From Desulfuromonadaceae bacterium (GTDB lineage Bacteria > Desulfobacterota > Desulfuromonadia > Geobacterales > Pseudopelobacteraceae): a stretch of DNA of 64,000 bases. The translations under genes and the position numbers were made by a program. The notes under the pieces are model-generated. The model saw only the letters and a program-made list of their open reading frames with translations. It searched no databases and was not told the origin of the DNA. Positions 10,026-19,187 of this stretch are shown one piece after another. The first letter of the stretch is position 1; each line of letters begins with the position of its first letter. The stretch spans positions 33,505-97,504 of the forward strand of contig JAQTQX010000017.1 of the NCBI GenBank assembly GCA_028712075.1, given 5' to 3'.

Positions 10026-10982
10026 ATGGCAGCCCAGTTTTATCTTGAATTTGAGAAACCAATTGTCGAGCTGGAGAAAAAAATCGAGGAGCTGAACGCC
10101 CTTGCAAGCGACGGTCTGGACATCGCTGCCGATGTGGCTGTTCTCGAAGGCCGCGTCGAAGAGATGCGGGCCGACATTTTCGCCAACCTATCACGCTGGC
10201 AGACAGCCCAGGTTGCCCGCCACATTAACCGCCCGTTCACTCTGGACTATATAAACCTCATGTTCACGGAGTTCATAGAACTTCATGGCGACCGGAATTT
10301 CGGCGATGATCATGCAATTGTCGGCGGCTTGGCACGCTTCGACGGCCAGCCGGTCATGGTTATCGGGCACCAGAAAGGTCGTGACACCAAGGAGAAGGTC
10401 TACCGCAATTTCGGTATGCCAAATCCGGAAGGATACCGCAGGGCGCTTCGTTTAATGCAGATGGCCGAGCAGTTTAAACTGCCAGTTATCACCTTTGTCG
10501 ACACCCCCGGCGCCTATCCCGGCATTGGAGCCGAGGAGCGCGGCCAGGCTGAAGCGATTGCCAGAAATCTGCGTGAAATGGCGAGCCTGCGCACTCCGAT
10601 TATCGTCTGTATAACCGGTGAAGGCGGATCCGGCGGCGCACTAGCCATAGCGGTCGGCGACCGGATCCTGATGCTTGAACATTCCGTCTACGCCGTTATC
10701 TCCCCTGAAGGGTGTGCCGCAATCCTCTGGTCTGATGGCAGCAAGGGAGCGCAGGCGGCAGAAGCGCTCAAACCGACGGCCCAAGACATCATCAAACTGG
10801 GCGTCATCGACGAGATCGTCAAGGAACCGGTTGGCGGTGCCCACCGCGACCATCGGACGACCGCCTCGAATATGAAAGGGGTAATTGCCCGCCATCTGGA
10901 CGAGCTGAACAAGCTGAGCGGGGATGAACTGGTTGAAGGCCGCTATGCAAAATTCAGGGCCATGACCCGGCTTGCTGAATAG
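10026..10982 (+). CDS. accA: Acetyl-CoA carboxylase carboxyltransferase alpha subunit
   Basis: Transfers carboxyl from carboxybiotin to acetyl-CoA with AccD in the first step of fatty acid synthesis. Features are a helical N-terminus ([15 protein letters not shown]), the crotonase-fold motifs [19 protein letters not shown] and [18 protein letters not shown], and [15 protein letters not shown]. The start at 10026 is favoured over 10011 because GAGAGG lies eight bases before it. The 318 residues equal the usual length. Follows dnaE closely. Confidence 0.97.
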   Translation: MAAQFYLEFEKPIVELEKKIEELNALASDGLDIAADVAVLEGRVEEMRADIFANLSRWQTAQVARHINRPFTLDYINLMFTEFIELHGDRNFGDDHAIVGGLARFDGQPVMVIGHQKGRDTKEKVYRNFGMPNPEGYRRALRLMQMAEQFKLPVITFVDTPGAYPGIGAEERGQAEAIARNLREMASLRTPIIVCITGEGGSGGALAIAVGDRILMLEHSVYAVISPEGCAAILWSDGSKGAQAAEALKPTAQDIIKLGVIDEIVKEPVGGAHRDHRTTASNMKGVIARHLDELNKLSGDELVEGRYAKFRAMTRLAE

Positions 10983-11033
10983 GAGTCAACACAGTAGGCG
11001 GCCCAAACGCTCCTGCTCAATCAAGGACCTGAA

Positions 11034-11846
11034 ATGCTCGAACGTCTGCAAAAAATTATATCCGCCGCAGGAATAACCTCGCGAAGAGCGTCCGAGGCAT
11101 TGATTCTTAACGGTCAAGTCACCGTCAACGGCATTGTGGTGACGGAACTGGGGAGCAAGGCCGATCCGGCCAAAGATATTATTTCGGTGGATGGCAAACC
11201 GCTGAAAATAAGCGCACAACGCCTGTATATCCTGCTCAACAAACCGCCCGGTTATATCACTGCACTTAAGGACGGCCAGAATCGCCCGCTCGTAACTGAT
11301 CTGCTGAAAGATGTGCCGGAACGCGTCTATCCGGTGGGACGTCTGGACTATAACACCGAGGGACTGCTGCTCCTGACGAATGACGGTGAATGGGCCAATC
11401 ACCTGATGCACCCACGTCATGAAATCGAGAAGGAGTATCACGTCCGGGTACGCGGCAAAGTTATTGACCGGCAGTTGAAACGGATGGCGGAAGGTGTCGA
11501 ACTTGAAGATGGCATGACCGCGCCTGCTGTCGTAAGTCTGGTAAAAAGCGGCGAACAGAACGACTGGATTTCGGTGGCGATCCATGAAGGGCGCAATCGT
11601 CAGGTACGCAGGATGTGTGAAGCGGTCAGCCTTTCAGTGGTGCGGCTCAAACGAATCCGCTACGGCACTCTCGCACTTGGCACGCTGAGAGCGGGGCAGT
11701 TCCGATATCTTTCGGACGCTGAAGTACGGCAACTGGCGGACGCCCTTGCAGGCGCACCTTTATCGCATCCCCCGCGCACTGAAACTCACCGAAAATCAAC
11801 CCACCCGGAACGACCAGGAGGAAACGTACGTGGAAGAAGGCAGTAG
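11034..11846 (+). CDS. rluB: 23S rRNA pseudouridine synthase, RluB/RsuA family
   Basis: Residues 2-48 form an S4 RNA-binding domain (ERLQKIISAAGITSRRAS). The catalytic loop GRLDYNTEGLLLL contains the nucleophile Asp near residue 105. IHEGRNRQVRRMCEAV is the family's C-terminal motif. Length 270 with a polar tail. The choice of RluB over RluE/RsuA follows from the S4 domain and length, and the exact target is inferred. The 3' end overlaps the next gene by 17 bases. Confidence 0.9.
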   Translation: MLERLQKIISAAGITSRRASEALILNGQVTVNGIVVTELGSKADPAKDIISVDGKPLKISAQRLYILLNKPPGYITALKDGQNRPLVTDLLKDVPERVYPVGRLDYNTEGLLLLTNDGEWANHLMHPRHEIEKEYHVRVRGKVIDRQLKRMAEGVELEDGMTAPAVVSLVKSGEQNDWISVAIHEGRNRQVRRMCEAVSLSVVRLKRIRYGTLALGTLRAGQFRYLSDAEVRQLADALAGAPLSHPPRTETHRKSTHPERPGGNVRGRRQ

Positions 11847-12687
11847 TAGAAAGTCCGGTTTTATGGAACTCTTCAGCCGTTTTGTAACCGGACGCAAACG
11901 GACAACCGAACAGGATATTAACGATTTTATTGAAGCATCTGAAGAAGAGGGTCTGGTTAACGAGGAAGAAAGCGAGATGATCCGCTCAATTTTTTCTCTC
12001 GGCACGACAATTGTTAGAGAAATAATGGTTCCGCGCACCGAAATGGCCTGCGTTACTGTTGATGCGACCGTTCGTGAACTGCTCGAGACAATTATTTCCT
12101 GCGGTCACTCCCGAATCCCCGTTTACGAAAACACCATCGACAATATTATTGGCTTATTGTATGCGAAAGATCTTCTCAAGCAGTGGGGTGCCGATGAAAA
12201 CACCCTCTCTGTTCGTGAAATCATGCGCCCCCCTTACTTCATCCCCGAATCAAAAAATCTTGAGCAGCTGTTGCAGGAATTCAAGCGTAAGCGGGTGCAT
12301 CTCGCCATTGTTATCGATGAATATGGCGGCACCTCCGGTCTGATAACGATTGAAGATCTTCTGGAGCAGATTGTCGGCGATATTCAGGATGAATATGATC
12401 AGGAAGAATCTCTGCTGACCGTCAACCCTGACGGTAGCATCACTGTCGATGGACGACTGCCGGTTGAAGAGCTTGAAGAATATTTCGATATTCAGATCGA
12501 GCGCGACAAATTTGATTCAGTAGGCGGCCTCGCCTTCCATTTGACCGGAAAAATTCCGTCAATAGGAGAAACCTTCGAAGGGGCCGGGCTGCTCATGAAA
12601 ATTATTGATGCCGATCTGAGACGAGTAAAAAAAGTTGGCATCTGCCGCAGTGTGACTGCCCCGGCGGAAGACCCGGGGCGTGAGTGA
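11830..12687 (+). CDS. corC: HlyC/CorC-family CBS-domain protein
   Basis: Short CorC/YbeX-type protein: N-terminal helix (ELFSRFVTGRKRTTEQDIND), two CBS repeats (IMVPRTEMACVTVDATV and REIMRPPYFIPESKNL) and a C-terminal CorC/HlyC domain (DGRLPVEELEEYFDIQ). It lacks the DUF21 membrane domain. GTG at 11830 is chosen as start because AGGAGG lies eight bases upstream, although ATG at 11863 also exists. The ybeX-lnt order is conserved in many bacteria. Role linked to Mg/Co homeostasis or ribosome maturation; the molecular function is not settled. Confidence 0.85.
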   Translation: MEEGSSRKSGFMELFSRFVTGRKRTTEQDINDFIEASEEEGLVNEEESEMIRSIFSLGTTIVREIMVPRTEMACVTVDATVRELLETIISCGHSRIPVYENTIDNIIGLLYAKDLLKQWGADENTLSVREIMRPPYFIPESKNLEQLLQEFKRKRVHLAIVIDEYGGTSGLITIEDLLEQIVGDIQDEYDQEESLLTVNPDGSITVDGRLPVEELEEYFDIQIERDKFDSVGGLAFHLTGKIPSIGETFEGAGLLMKIIDADLRRVKKVGICRSVTAPAEDPGRE

Positions 12688-14246
12688 ACGCTTCGATACT
12701 GTTTTCCTGCATAGGGCAGCTTTTTGACCGGCGCGGCATGCTGGCTATTGCCAGTGGTGTTCTGATTGCTCTCTCTTTTCCGAATGCGTCCCTCTCTTTT
12801 CTGGCATGGATAGCACTGGTTCCGCTGCTGATAGCACTGGAGAAGAGTTCCCCCCGAGAAGCTTTCCGCGTAGGGCTTACCTGCGGCATTGTTGGTTACG
12901 CGTTCATCCTCTACTGGCTGAACATCGTCTTTACCCAGTACGGTCATCTTCCCTGGCTGGCCAGCATACCGGTATATCTGCTGTTGGTGCTCTGGCTCGC
13001 GCTGTTTTACGCACTCAGCACCTGTATCACCAAACTGGGTGAACGTATCGGCATTAAAGCGGCATTCACTCTGCCGATTGTGTGGGTTGCTTTCGATTTC
13101 ATCCGCTCCTTCCTCTTCTCCGGCTTTGCATGGGCCATGCTTGGGCACTCGCAGTACCGCACGTTGCCGCTGATCCAGATTGCCGATCTGGCGGGGGTAT
13201 ACGGCATAACCCTGCTTATCGTCCTGGCAAATATTGTTCTGTACCGGGCGTTGCGGGCGGTATCGGGCGCCGGTGTCAGATATCCGATAAAAAGCGCGGC
13301 AATACTGCTGCTGCTCTTGTCAGGCACACTTTATTACGGATTTGACCATCTGAACAAACAGGAGAAAGTCGAGACCACACCGCTGCGTGTCGCTCTGATT
13401 CAGGGTAATATCCCTCAGGATGTCAAGTGGAGCCCGGCGTTTCGAGAGCACACCATTGACACCTATGAACGTCTCTCCCGCGATGCTGCAAAAGGAGGCG
13501 TTGATCTGATAGTCTGGCCTGAAAGCGCCGTGCCCTTTTTCTTTCAGGACGAGTCTCTACAGGCGGAACGCATCAGAAAACTCGCACGAGATGTCGATTC
13601 TTTTCTGCTGTTCGGCAGCCCCGCTCACGAGCTCCGCAACGGCAAAAGCACTTTTCTGAACAGCGCTTTCCTGGTCTCCCCGTTGGGGGAAACCATCGGT
13701 CGGGCTGACAAGCTCCATCTGGTACCGTTTGGCGAATATGTGCCGTTAGGAAATTTCCTGACCTTTATCAACAAGCTTGTTGTCGGCATCGGTGATTTTG
13801 CGCCGGGAGAACGAGCTGTCCCTCTGGATATGGGGAGTACAAAACTCGGCATTCAGGTCTGTTATGAGGTCATCTTCCCGGAACTCTCCCGACAGTACGT
13901 TCTTGCCGGCGCCCGCGTTTTGGTAGCCATCACCAACGATGCCTGGTTTGGCCGTTCATCGGCGCCGTACCAGCACCTTGCCATTTCTTCATTCCGCGCC
14001 ATCGAAACCCGCACACCACTGATACGCGCGGCTAACACCGGTGTTACCGCACTGATCGATCAGAACGGCTACATCCGTACCATGACCAACCTGTTCGTTG
14101 AAGGATACCGCACCGGTACTGTTCAGCCAGGCAGCGGCAAATCACTGTATCTGACAATAGGAGACGCCCCTGCCTGGCTCTGTGTTCTGCTGACCACTGC
14201 AATCGCTCTGTTAGTGTGGTTCAAGCGCAAAAATATTTCTACGTAA
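12684..14246 (+). CDS. lnt: Apolipoprotein N-acyltransferase
   Basis: Adds the third acyl chain to lipoproteins at the outer face of the inner membrane. About 200 residues of membrane helices are followed by a nitrilase-type periplasmic domain. The catalytic triad is visible: Glu in WPESAVPFF, Lys in DKLHLVPFGEYVP and Cys in VCYEVIFPEL. Start is GTG at 12684, overlapping the corC stop by four bases (GTGA). 520 residues, normal length. Confidence 0.95.
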   Translation: MNASILFSCIGQLFDRRGMLAIASGVLIALSFPNASLSFLAWIALVPLLIALEKSSPREAFRVGLTCGIVGYAFILYWLNIVFTQYGHLPWLASIPVYLLLVLWLALFYALSTCITKLGERIGIKAAFTLPIVWVAFDFIRSFLFSGFAWAMLGHSQYRTLPLIQIADLAGVYGITLLIVLANIVLYRALRAVSGAGVRYPIKSAAILLLLLSGTLYYGFDHLNKQEKVETTPLRVALIQGNIPQDVKWSPAFREHTIDTYERLSRDAAKGGVDLIVWPESAVPFFFQDESLQAERIRKLARDVDSFLLFGSPAHELRNGKSTFLNSAFLVSPLGETIGRADKLHLVPFGEYVPLGNFLTFINKLVVGIGDFAPGERAVPLDMGSTKLGIQVCYEVIFPELSRQYVLAGARVLVAITNDAWFGRSSAPYQHLAISSFRAIETRTPLIRAANTGVTALIDQNGYIRTMTNLFVEGYRTGTVQPGSGKSLYLTIGDAPAWLCVLLTTAIALLVWFKRKNIST

Positions 14247-14258
14247 GGAGCAACCATC

Positions 14259-15378
14259 ATGTACCGTGAAGAACTGGCTAAAATAAAGGATTGTGAAGAA
14301 CGGATCGCCAAGCTTCGGGGGTCGCTTTGACGTAGATGCCAAACGTGAAACAATCATGGAGATCGAATCGATTATGGCTGTTCCCGGCTTCTGGGATAAT
14401 ACCGGAAAGTCGCAGGAAATTATCAAGAAACGAACGACTCTGGAAAAAATCGTCCAGATGTGGGATGGACTGATTCAGCAGGCGGAAGACATTCGTGTCA
14501 TGATTGAACTGGGCGAAGAGACGGAGGATGCAGAAACTCTTACCGAGGTTGCCGATATGTCTGCACGTCTTATCAAGACAGTCGAAACAGCGGAATTCCA
14601 ACGCATGCTTTCCGGTCCTCATGACCGGAACTCCTGCTTTATCACCATTAATCCGGGAGCAGGCGGCACCGAATCACAAGACTGGGCAGAAATGATTCTC
14701 CGGATGTACCTCAGATATTGCGAGAAAAAAGGGTGGAAAACCGTCATTACTGAATATCAGGCTGGTGATGAGGCAGGGCTCAAATCTGCCACCTTCAACG
14801 TCAGCGGAGAATACGCATACGGGTATCTCAGGGCTGAAGCAGGCATCCACCGGTTGGTGCGCATATCACCATTTGACAGCAATGCCCGTCGCCACACCTC
14901 ATTCGCGTCGATGTATGCGTTCCCGGAAATCGAGGAAGATGATATTGAGATAAAAGTAAGCGATGCGGATCTGAAAGTTGATACCTTCCGTTCGGGCGGC
15001 GCTGGCGGGCAGCACGTCAACACTACCGATTCGGCTGTCCGTATTACCCATCTACCGACTGGAATCATCGTTGCATGCCAATCCGAGCGAAGCCAGATTT
15101 CAAACCGTGCCACCGCCATGAAGGTGCTGAGAGCAAAACTGTATGAACGAGAGGTGGAAGAACGGGGCGCAAAAGCCTCAGAAATTGCTGCAGAAAAGAA
15201 GGATATCGGCTGGGGAAGCCAGATCCGATCATATGTACTGCATCCCTACAAAATGGTTAAAGACCTGCGCACCGGCGCTGAATCGGGCAATCCGGACGCC
15301 GTTCTTGACGGAAATCTTGAGGAATTTGTCGTGGCGTATTTAATGGGGATCCGGCGTAATGTCAGTGATGCTGAATAA
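14259..15378 (+). CDS. prfB: Peptide chain release factor 2, with programmed +1 frameshift
   Basis: RF2 ends translation at UGA and UAA. The gene is in two frames: codons 1-23 from ATG 14259 stop at TGA 14328-14330, and the main frame continues from GAC at 14329. The recoding signal is complete: CTT-TGA-C at 14325-14331 with a Shine-Dalgarno-like CGGGGG at 14316-14321. Ribosomes slip +1 at CTT when RF2 is scarce, which autoregulates the gene. The joined protein is 372 residues with the SPF stop-codon recognition motif (RISPFDSNARRH) and the GGQ hydrolysis motif (SGGAGGQHVN). A translation from the downstream frame alone would miss the true N-terminus. Confidence 0.96.
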
Positions 15379-15416
15379 GATGTTATCCGAGCCAACAATA
15401 ACTGGTCAGATAACTA

Positions 15417-15617
15417 TCAAAGAAACACAGGAAAACAGACGTTATGAGGCAAATTAGCCTTTGCACCACACTTGGAACAGAAGACCGTCGGGGTACAGCT
15501 CAAATGGTAAACCTCTTGCAGTAACCCCATATTGGATAACCAGCAGATGTGTCCCCTGTGCATCTCCCCGCAACTACAGGCTGTTTCCGGTATTTTTTCA
15601 TCCAGTTGGTCTGTCAT
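15417..15617 (-). CDS. Small putative zinc-ribbon protein
   Basis: 66 residues from ATG 15617, which has AAAGG five to six bases upstream. It contains CSCGEMHRGHIC and VFCSKCGAKAN, two Cys/His clusters that look like metal-binding knuckles. No homologue is recognised. It lies between prfB and a DUF4149 gene and could be a stand-alone gene. The start and even coding status are moderately sure. Confidence 0.5.
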   Translation of the reverse strand: MTDQLDEKIPETACSCGEMHRGHICWLSNMGLLQEVYHLSCTPTVFCSKCGAKANLPHNVCFPVFL

Positions 15618-15673
15618 GACAACCTTTTTCGTTTTTGTTCCACTTCGAACGTACACTGTTGGCAGTACGCCTC

Positions 15674-16114
15674 TTACGGTAGTACCACCAGAAGCACTCC
15701 ACCCGCCAGCACCGTCAGATTGCAGACGGCCGAAACACCGTGAAGCTTGGAGAATTCCTTTCTGAGCGGATGATCCTTGCTGGTCGATTCAAAAGAGCCT
15801 ATCTGCCGCTTCAGTTCTGCTGCGCGCGGTTCAACGTAAAAGGCCTGGAATGAAGCAATTGCCAGCATCGCTATCAGCACCATTACCGGCAGTTTTACTT
15901 CCCCTCCCCGCACAACCAGGCGACAGAGCAGTGCGATCACCCCGCAGGCCATCCCCCACCGAAAATAACCGGGAAACAGGTTGCCGACAATACGAGCGGC
16001 GGTATCACGGCTTTCTGTTTTGAACAGAATCGGCGTCAGCATCAGTGTAAAAATGGCGTTGCCGCCGGCCCAGAGGCTCACCGCCAACCGGTAGAGCATT
16101 TCAACATACTGCAT
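15674..16114 (-). CDS. DUF4149 membrane protein
   Basis: 146 residues with four predicted membrane helices, of the DUF4149/TMEM205-like family. Typical marks are LWAGGNAIFTLMLTPILF near the N-terminus and an FSKLHGVSAVCNLTVL stretch before the last helix. Function unknown in bacteria. It is followed upstream (16132) by another small membrane protein on the same strand with 17 bases between, so they may be co-transcribed. Confidence 0.8.
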   Translation of the reverse strand: MQYVEMLYRLAVSLWAGGNAIFTLMLTPILFKTESRDTAARIVGNLFPGYFRWGMACGVIALLCRLVVRGGEVKLPVMVLIAMLAIASFQAFYVEPRAAELKRQIGSFESTSKDHPLRKEFSKLHGVSAVCNLTVLAGGVLLVVLP

Positions 16115-16131
16115 TATATGACTCCTAACTG

Positions 16132-16512
16132 TTATTCAAGCGCCTTGGTGTCAGTAACAAAGTATTCCGTCTCGCCAAAACAAGTGGTTGGGATGCCCTT
16201 GTGCTGTTCATAATAGAGTGAAACTTTTTTTCCCAGCGATGTATTCAGCTTGTTTATTACCGCTTTGTCACGAACCGAGAAAAGAAATTTTTCCGGCAAG
16301 GCACCCGGCACCGGCAACATCTGCAATTCACCTTCCCATGTTTTGCAGAGCCACCCCTTTTCAGAAAATTTTTGCACGTAACCAACCCTCTCACCTTTGG
16401 CATAGCTCCACTTAAGAACAAAGGTCAGGTAGCCAGCAAACAGAACAACGATGCCGACTATCAGAAGGAAAACAATTTTAAGCACCTTATTTTTAATCTC
16501 TGCACCGGTCAT
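16132..16512 (-). CDS. Small membrane-anchored protein of unknown function
   Basis: 126 residues: one N-terminal hydrophobic helix (IVFLLIVGIVVLFAGYLTFV), then a periplasmic domain with GYVQKFSEKGWLCKTWEGEL and SLYYEQHKGIPTTCFGETEY. The same pattern occurs in widespread small proteins often mislabelled 6-phosphogluconate dehydrogenase. Two Cys in the outer domain might form a disulphide. Only location and fold class are inferred. Confidence 0.7.
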   Translation of the reverse strand: MTGAEIKNKVLKIVFLLIVGIVVLFAGYLTFVLKWSYAKGERVGYVQKFSEKGWLCKTWEGELQMLPVPGALPEKFLFSVRDKAVINKLNTSLGKKVSLYYEQHKGIPTTCFGETEYFVTDTKALE

Positions 16513-16543
16513 TCATTCCTCCCCTGCCCTGTTTGGTCAACAG

Positions 16544-17476
16544 TTATTCGCCAATTCGGTATTCATCAAGATCAACTGAATGTACTCGTACATCCTCTCC
16601 ATCTGTTCCTGACTCAACTCTGCCACCGTGTGAAGGCAATATTGAGATAACCATCCCGGACATGATCAGTATCGCTCCGATCAAACCGGCCAAGCCAAAG
16701 CGTTCGCCTATTATCAGCCAGGCATACAGGGCGGCAAAAGCCGGTTCAGTACAGAATATCAACGCTGTATTGGTATGACTGATGTACCGCTGCATTGACG
16801 TCTGCACAAGAAAAGCAAAAACTGTGGCAATGAGCGAACAGATAATCAGCGTAGAGAGTAGCTGAGGATGCCACACAAACACCTGCTTCCCGGTTGCCAG
16901 CGCGGTTATTGTACTAAGTAGCGCCACCATGCCGAGTTGAATGGCGGTCAGCCAGTAATAATCACTTTTTCTGGCATATTCGCCAGTATAAATCAGGTGG
17001 AGCGCAACAAAGAGTGCGCAGACCGCCGCCATCAAATCGCCACTGTTGATTGCCAGACTCCCGCCGTTACTGCAGAGCAAAAACAATCCGAGTGCAGATA
17101 AAGTGACCGCAACCATAATAGAACGAGGAATCTGCTGTTTTAACATAAGCGCTGAAATAATCGGAACGATCACCACATTCAATCCGGTCAGAAACCCGGT
17201 GTTTGAGGCGGTTGTATAAAGCAGCGCTACAGTTTGGAAGGCGTACGCCCCAAAAAGGAAAATACCCATAACGGCACCCTGACGGAGTGCGTTTACATCA
17301 AACCCTTTGCCCATTTTCCAGCATACAGGCAAGATCAGCAGAAAGGCGAAGATAAACCTCTGAGCAAGAAAAACGAAAACATCGACCGTCTCAATTGCCT
17401 GTTTTACGATGGTAAAGGTAATCCCCCAGAAAAATGTTGTCGTCAATAACAGCAGGGCCGCTTTATATTTATTCAC
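16544..17476 (-). CDS. EamA/DMT-family transporter
   Basis: Ten-helix drug/metabolite transporter built of two EamA repeats; the first repeat starts AALLLLTTTFFWGITFTIVK and the second ends with FGLAGLIGAILIMSGMV. Start taken as GTG at 17476 (VNKYKAAL), giving 310 residues as usual for the family; the frame extends upstream to 17728 but that part is soluble and unlike the family. The cargo cannot be told from the sequence. Confidence 0.85.
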   Translation of the reverse strand: MNKYKAALLLLTTTFFWGITFTIVKQAIETVDVFVFLAQRFIFAFLLILPVCWKMGKGFDVNALRQGAVMGIFLFGAYAFQTVALLYTTASNTGFLTGLNVVIVPIISALMLKQQIPRSIMVAVTLSALGLFLLCSNGGSLAINSGDLMAAVCALFVALHLIYTGEYARKSDYYWLTAIQLGMVALLSTITALATGKQVFVWHPQLLSTLIICSLIATVFAFLVQTSMQRYISHTNTALIFCTEPAFAALYAWLIIGERFGLAGLIGAILIMSGMVISILPSHGGRVESGTDGEDVRVHSVDLDEYRIGE

Positions 17477-17718
17477 ATCAGAACCTGAAGCAACCAAAAT
17501 GTATAACCGCTCCGTACATCTGAATTCATCACCGTAACACCAGCAATAAGACCCGTTTGATGTCATTTTGTCAAGGTATGAATCCTTGTTGCCCTTGTGG
17601 CAGACGAACCACCGCCCAAAAACGTCCTTTTTTCGGACACTCGTCCCTTTATCGGGCGTGTCAGCCTCAGGCTCTATCAGCACATCTATGTAACAAACTG
17701 AAATATTTAAGCATTTTT

Positions 17719-17736
17719 TTTGGCACACGTTCTGCT
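17719..17736 (+). promoter_or_regulatory. Sigma-54 promoter upstream of the MshEN-repeat cytochrome gene
   Basis: TTGGCAC, then ACGT, then TCTGCT: the invariant GG and GC are spaced ten bases apart and the -24 box is perfect, with one mismatch at -12. It lies in a 400-base gap (17477-17877) with no gene, about 140 bases before the start codon. The neighbouring gene at 19188 codes for a sigma-54 activator. Confidence 0.7.
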
Positions 17737-17750
17737 TTACAGAGAGAGAG

Positions 17751-17779
17751 GGACACGTGTTATGTCCGTATTCTGGACA
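17751..17779 (+). promoter_or_regulatory. GGACA/TGTCC half-site array in the leader
   Basis: GGACA (17751), TGTCC (17763) and GGACA (17775) are spaced exactly 12 bases apart in alternating orientation, so they form overlapping inverted repeats just downstream of the sigma-54 start point. Another GGACAC occurs at 17635. The pattern suggests a dimeric regulator site; none is proven. Confidence 0.35.
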
Positions 17780-17877
17780 TTTTCACGAGCAAAAACAATC
17801 TTTATACTCAGATAGTTTGTGATAGAATTACTTCAGAATACGTCGTTTATTCCTTGTACGTTCAAGGAGGTTATACA

Positions 17878-19080
17878 ATGGGACAGTTAGCAAAAAGACA
17901 TATTGGCAGGATGTTGCTGGACGGCGGGTTTCTGTCTCATAACGATCTGAACGACGCTTTGGACGAGCAGAAGCGCTCCAAAGAGCTGTTAGGTCAGGTG
18001 CTGGTCAGGATGGGGATGCTGACTGATAGCGACGTCAAGATCCCGCTTAGTATACAGCAGCATTTAGGCAGTATTGACAATGCAGTAAGAATTGTTGCTG
18101 GAGAACGGCAATTACTCGGGGCGTTGCTCGTTCAGTCAGGGCATTTAACCAACGAACAGCTGGACTTTGTTATTGCCGAGCAGCAGCGTAATGGCGAGAG
18201 ACTTGGTGATACATTCACGCGGCTTGGCATTCTCAACGAGCGCCAGCTTAAAGCATTACTTGACTTCCAGCGTAACCAGGAAAGCACAGATACCTCGCCT
18301 CTCAGACTCGGTGAACTCCTGATAGCGACGGGGCACATTACTCGCGAGCACCTGGAGAATGCACTTTACCAGCAGACGAAATCCAACAAAAATATTGGTG
18401 ACGTTCTTATAGAAGCGGGGCATGTTACTCCCAACCAGGTTAAACAGGGCGTCCGTTTGCAGCAGATGCTGCTGAAAACGGTGCTTGCCGCAATCGTCTC
18501 CCTTGCAATGAATGCCGGTGGGCCCGCGATAGGCGCTGCTAATGCTGAATCAAACGAAATGTGCACGTATTCAATACAACTTCAAAACTCACCCATGCGG
18601 GAAGAATACATTGCTAAAGTAGCAACAGAGGGAAGAACCTTATTGGCATACAATACCGCAACCGATAACGCGGTTCAATCAGATGCCCCGGAAAGTTTAT
18701 ATTTTCCAATCTCATCTTTCGGCAATTCATACTCTACTCAAAATCAGAGCAATAGCATTGATGCCCTCAGCACAAATTGCCTGACATGCCATGACGGTGG
18801 TCACGCAAGCGACGTCAATGTGACATACAGGAATAATCCGGGCAGTAAAACAAAAAGTTATGACGGGACAGGTCAACATCCGATTGGTATGGACTATGCC
18901 GCATATACCCAAAAAGATTTCAAAAACTACAAGCCGGTGACATCGTTTAACTCAAAGATGATTTTTGTCGATGGCAAAGTTGGCTGCCTTACCTGCCACA
19001 ATCCACTAAATCCTGAAAAAAATCATCTAGTTATGAACGATTATCGTAGTTCACTCTGTCAAACCTGCCATAACAGATAA
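17878..19080 (+). CDS. MshEN-like repeat protein fused to a three-haem c-type cytochrome domain
   Basis: 400 residues from ATG 17878 (AAGGAGG upstream; the longer frame from 17557 runs through the promoter and is rejected). Residues 1-200 hold six copies of the motif xLGxxLxxxGxLTxxxLxxAxxxQ, for example RLGELLIATGHITREHL. This is the sequence logic of the MshEN c-di-GMP-binding domain found at the N-terminus of type II/IV secretion ATPases. An internal hydrophobic segment (TVLAAIVSLAMNAGGP) ending in AxA follows. The last ~190 residues contain three CxxCH haem sites (CLTCHDGG, CLTCHNP, CQTCHNR). The predicted layout is cytoplasmic sensor, membrane anchor, periplasmic cytochrome. There is no ATPase domain. 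Sigma-54 promoter upstream, strong terminator downstream. Confidence 0.85.
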   Translation: MGQLAKRHIGRMLLDGGFLSHNDLNDALDEQKRSKELLGQVLVRMGMLTDSDVKIPLSIQQHLGSIDNAVRIVAGERQLLGALLVQSGHLTNEQLDFVIAEQQRNGERLGDTFTRLGILNERQLKALLDFQRNQESTDTSPLRLGELLIATGHITREHLENALYQQTKSNKNIGDVLIEAGHVTPNQVKQGVRLQQMLLKTVLAAIVSLAMNAGGPAIGAANAESNEMCTYSIQLQNSPMREEYIAKVATEGRTLLAYNTATDNAVQSDAPESLYFPISSFGNSYSTQNQSNSIDALSTNCLTCHDGGHASDVNVTYRNNPGSKTKSYDGTGQHPIGMDYAAYTQKDFKNYKPVTSFNSKMIFVDGKVGCLTCHNPLNPEKNHLVMNDYRSSLCQTCHNR

Positions 19081-19105
19081 CACGCCATCACATCTCTTCT
19101 CAAAA

Positions 19106-19145
19106 CAAAGAAGCACCTGCAGTCAAGCCTGCAGGTGCTTCTTTG
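19106..19145. terminator. Intrinsic terminator between the cytochrome gene and the NtrC-type gene
   Basis: Perfect 17-bp stem (19106-19122 with 19129-19145), loop TCAAGC. The stem is closed by CAAAG/CTTTG, so both converging genes can use it, although the T-tract is short. Confidence 0.8.
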
Positions 19146-19187
19146 TAAGAGCTCTGTTGGTTTCAAAATGAAAATTCAGCCGTGAAA

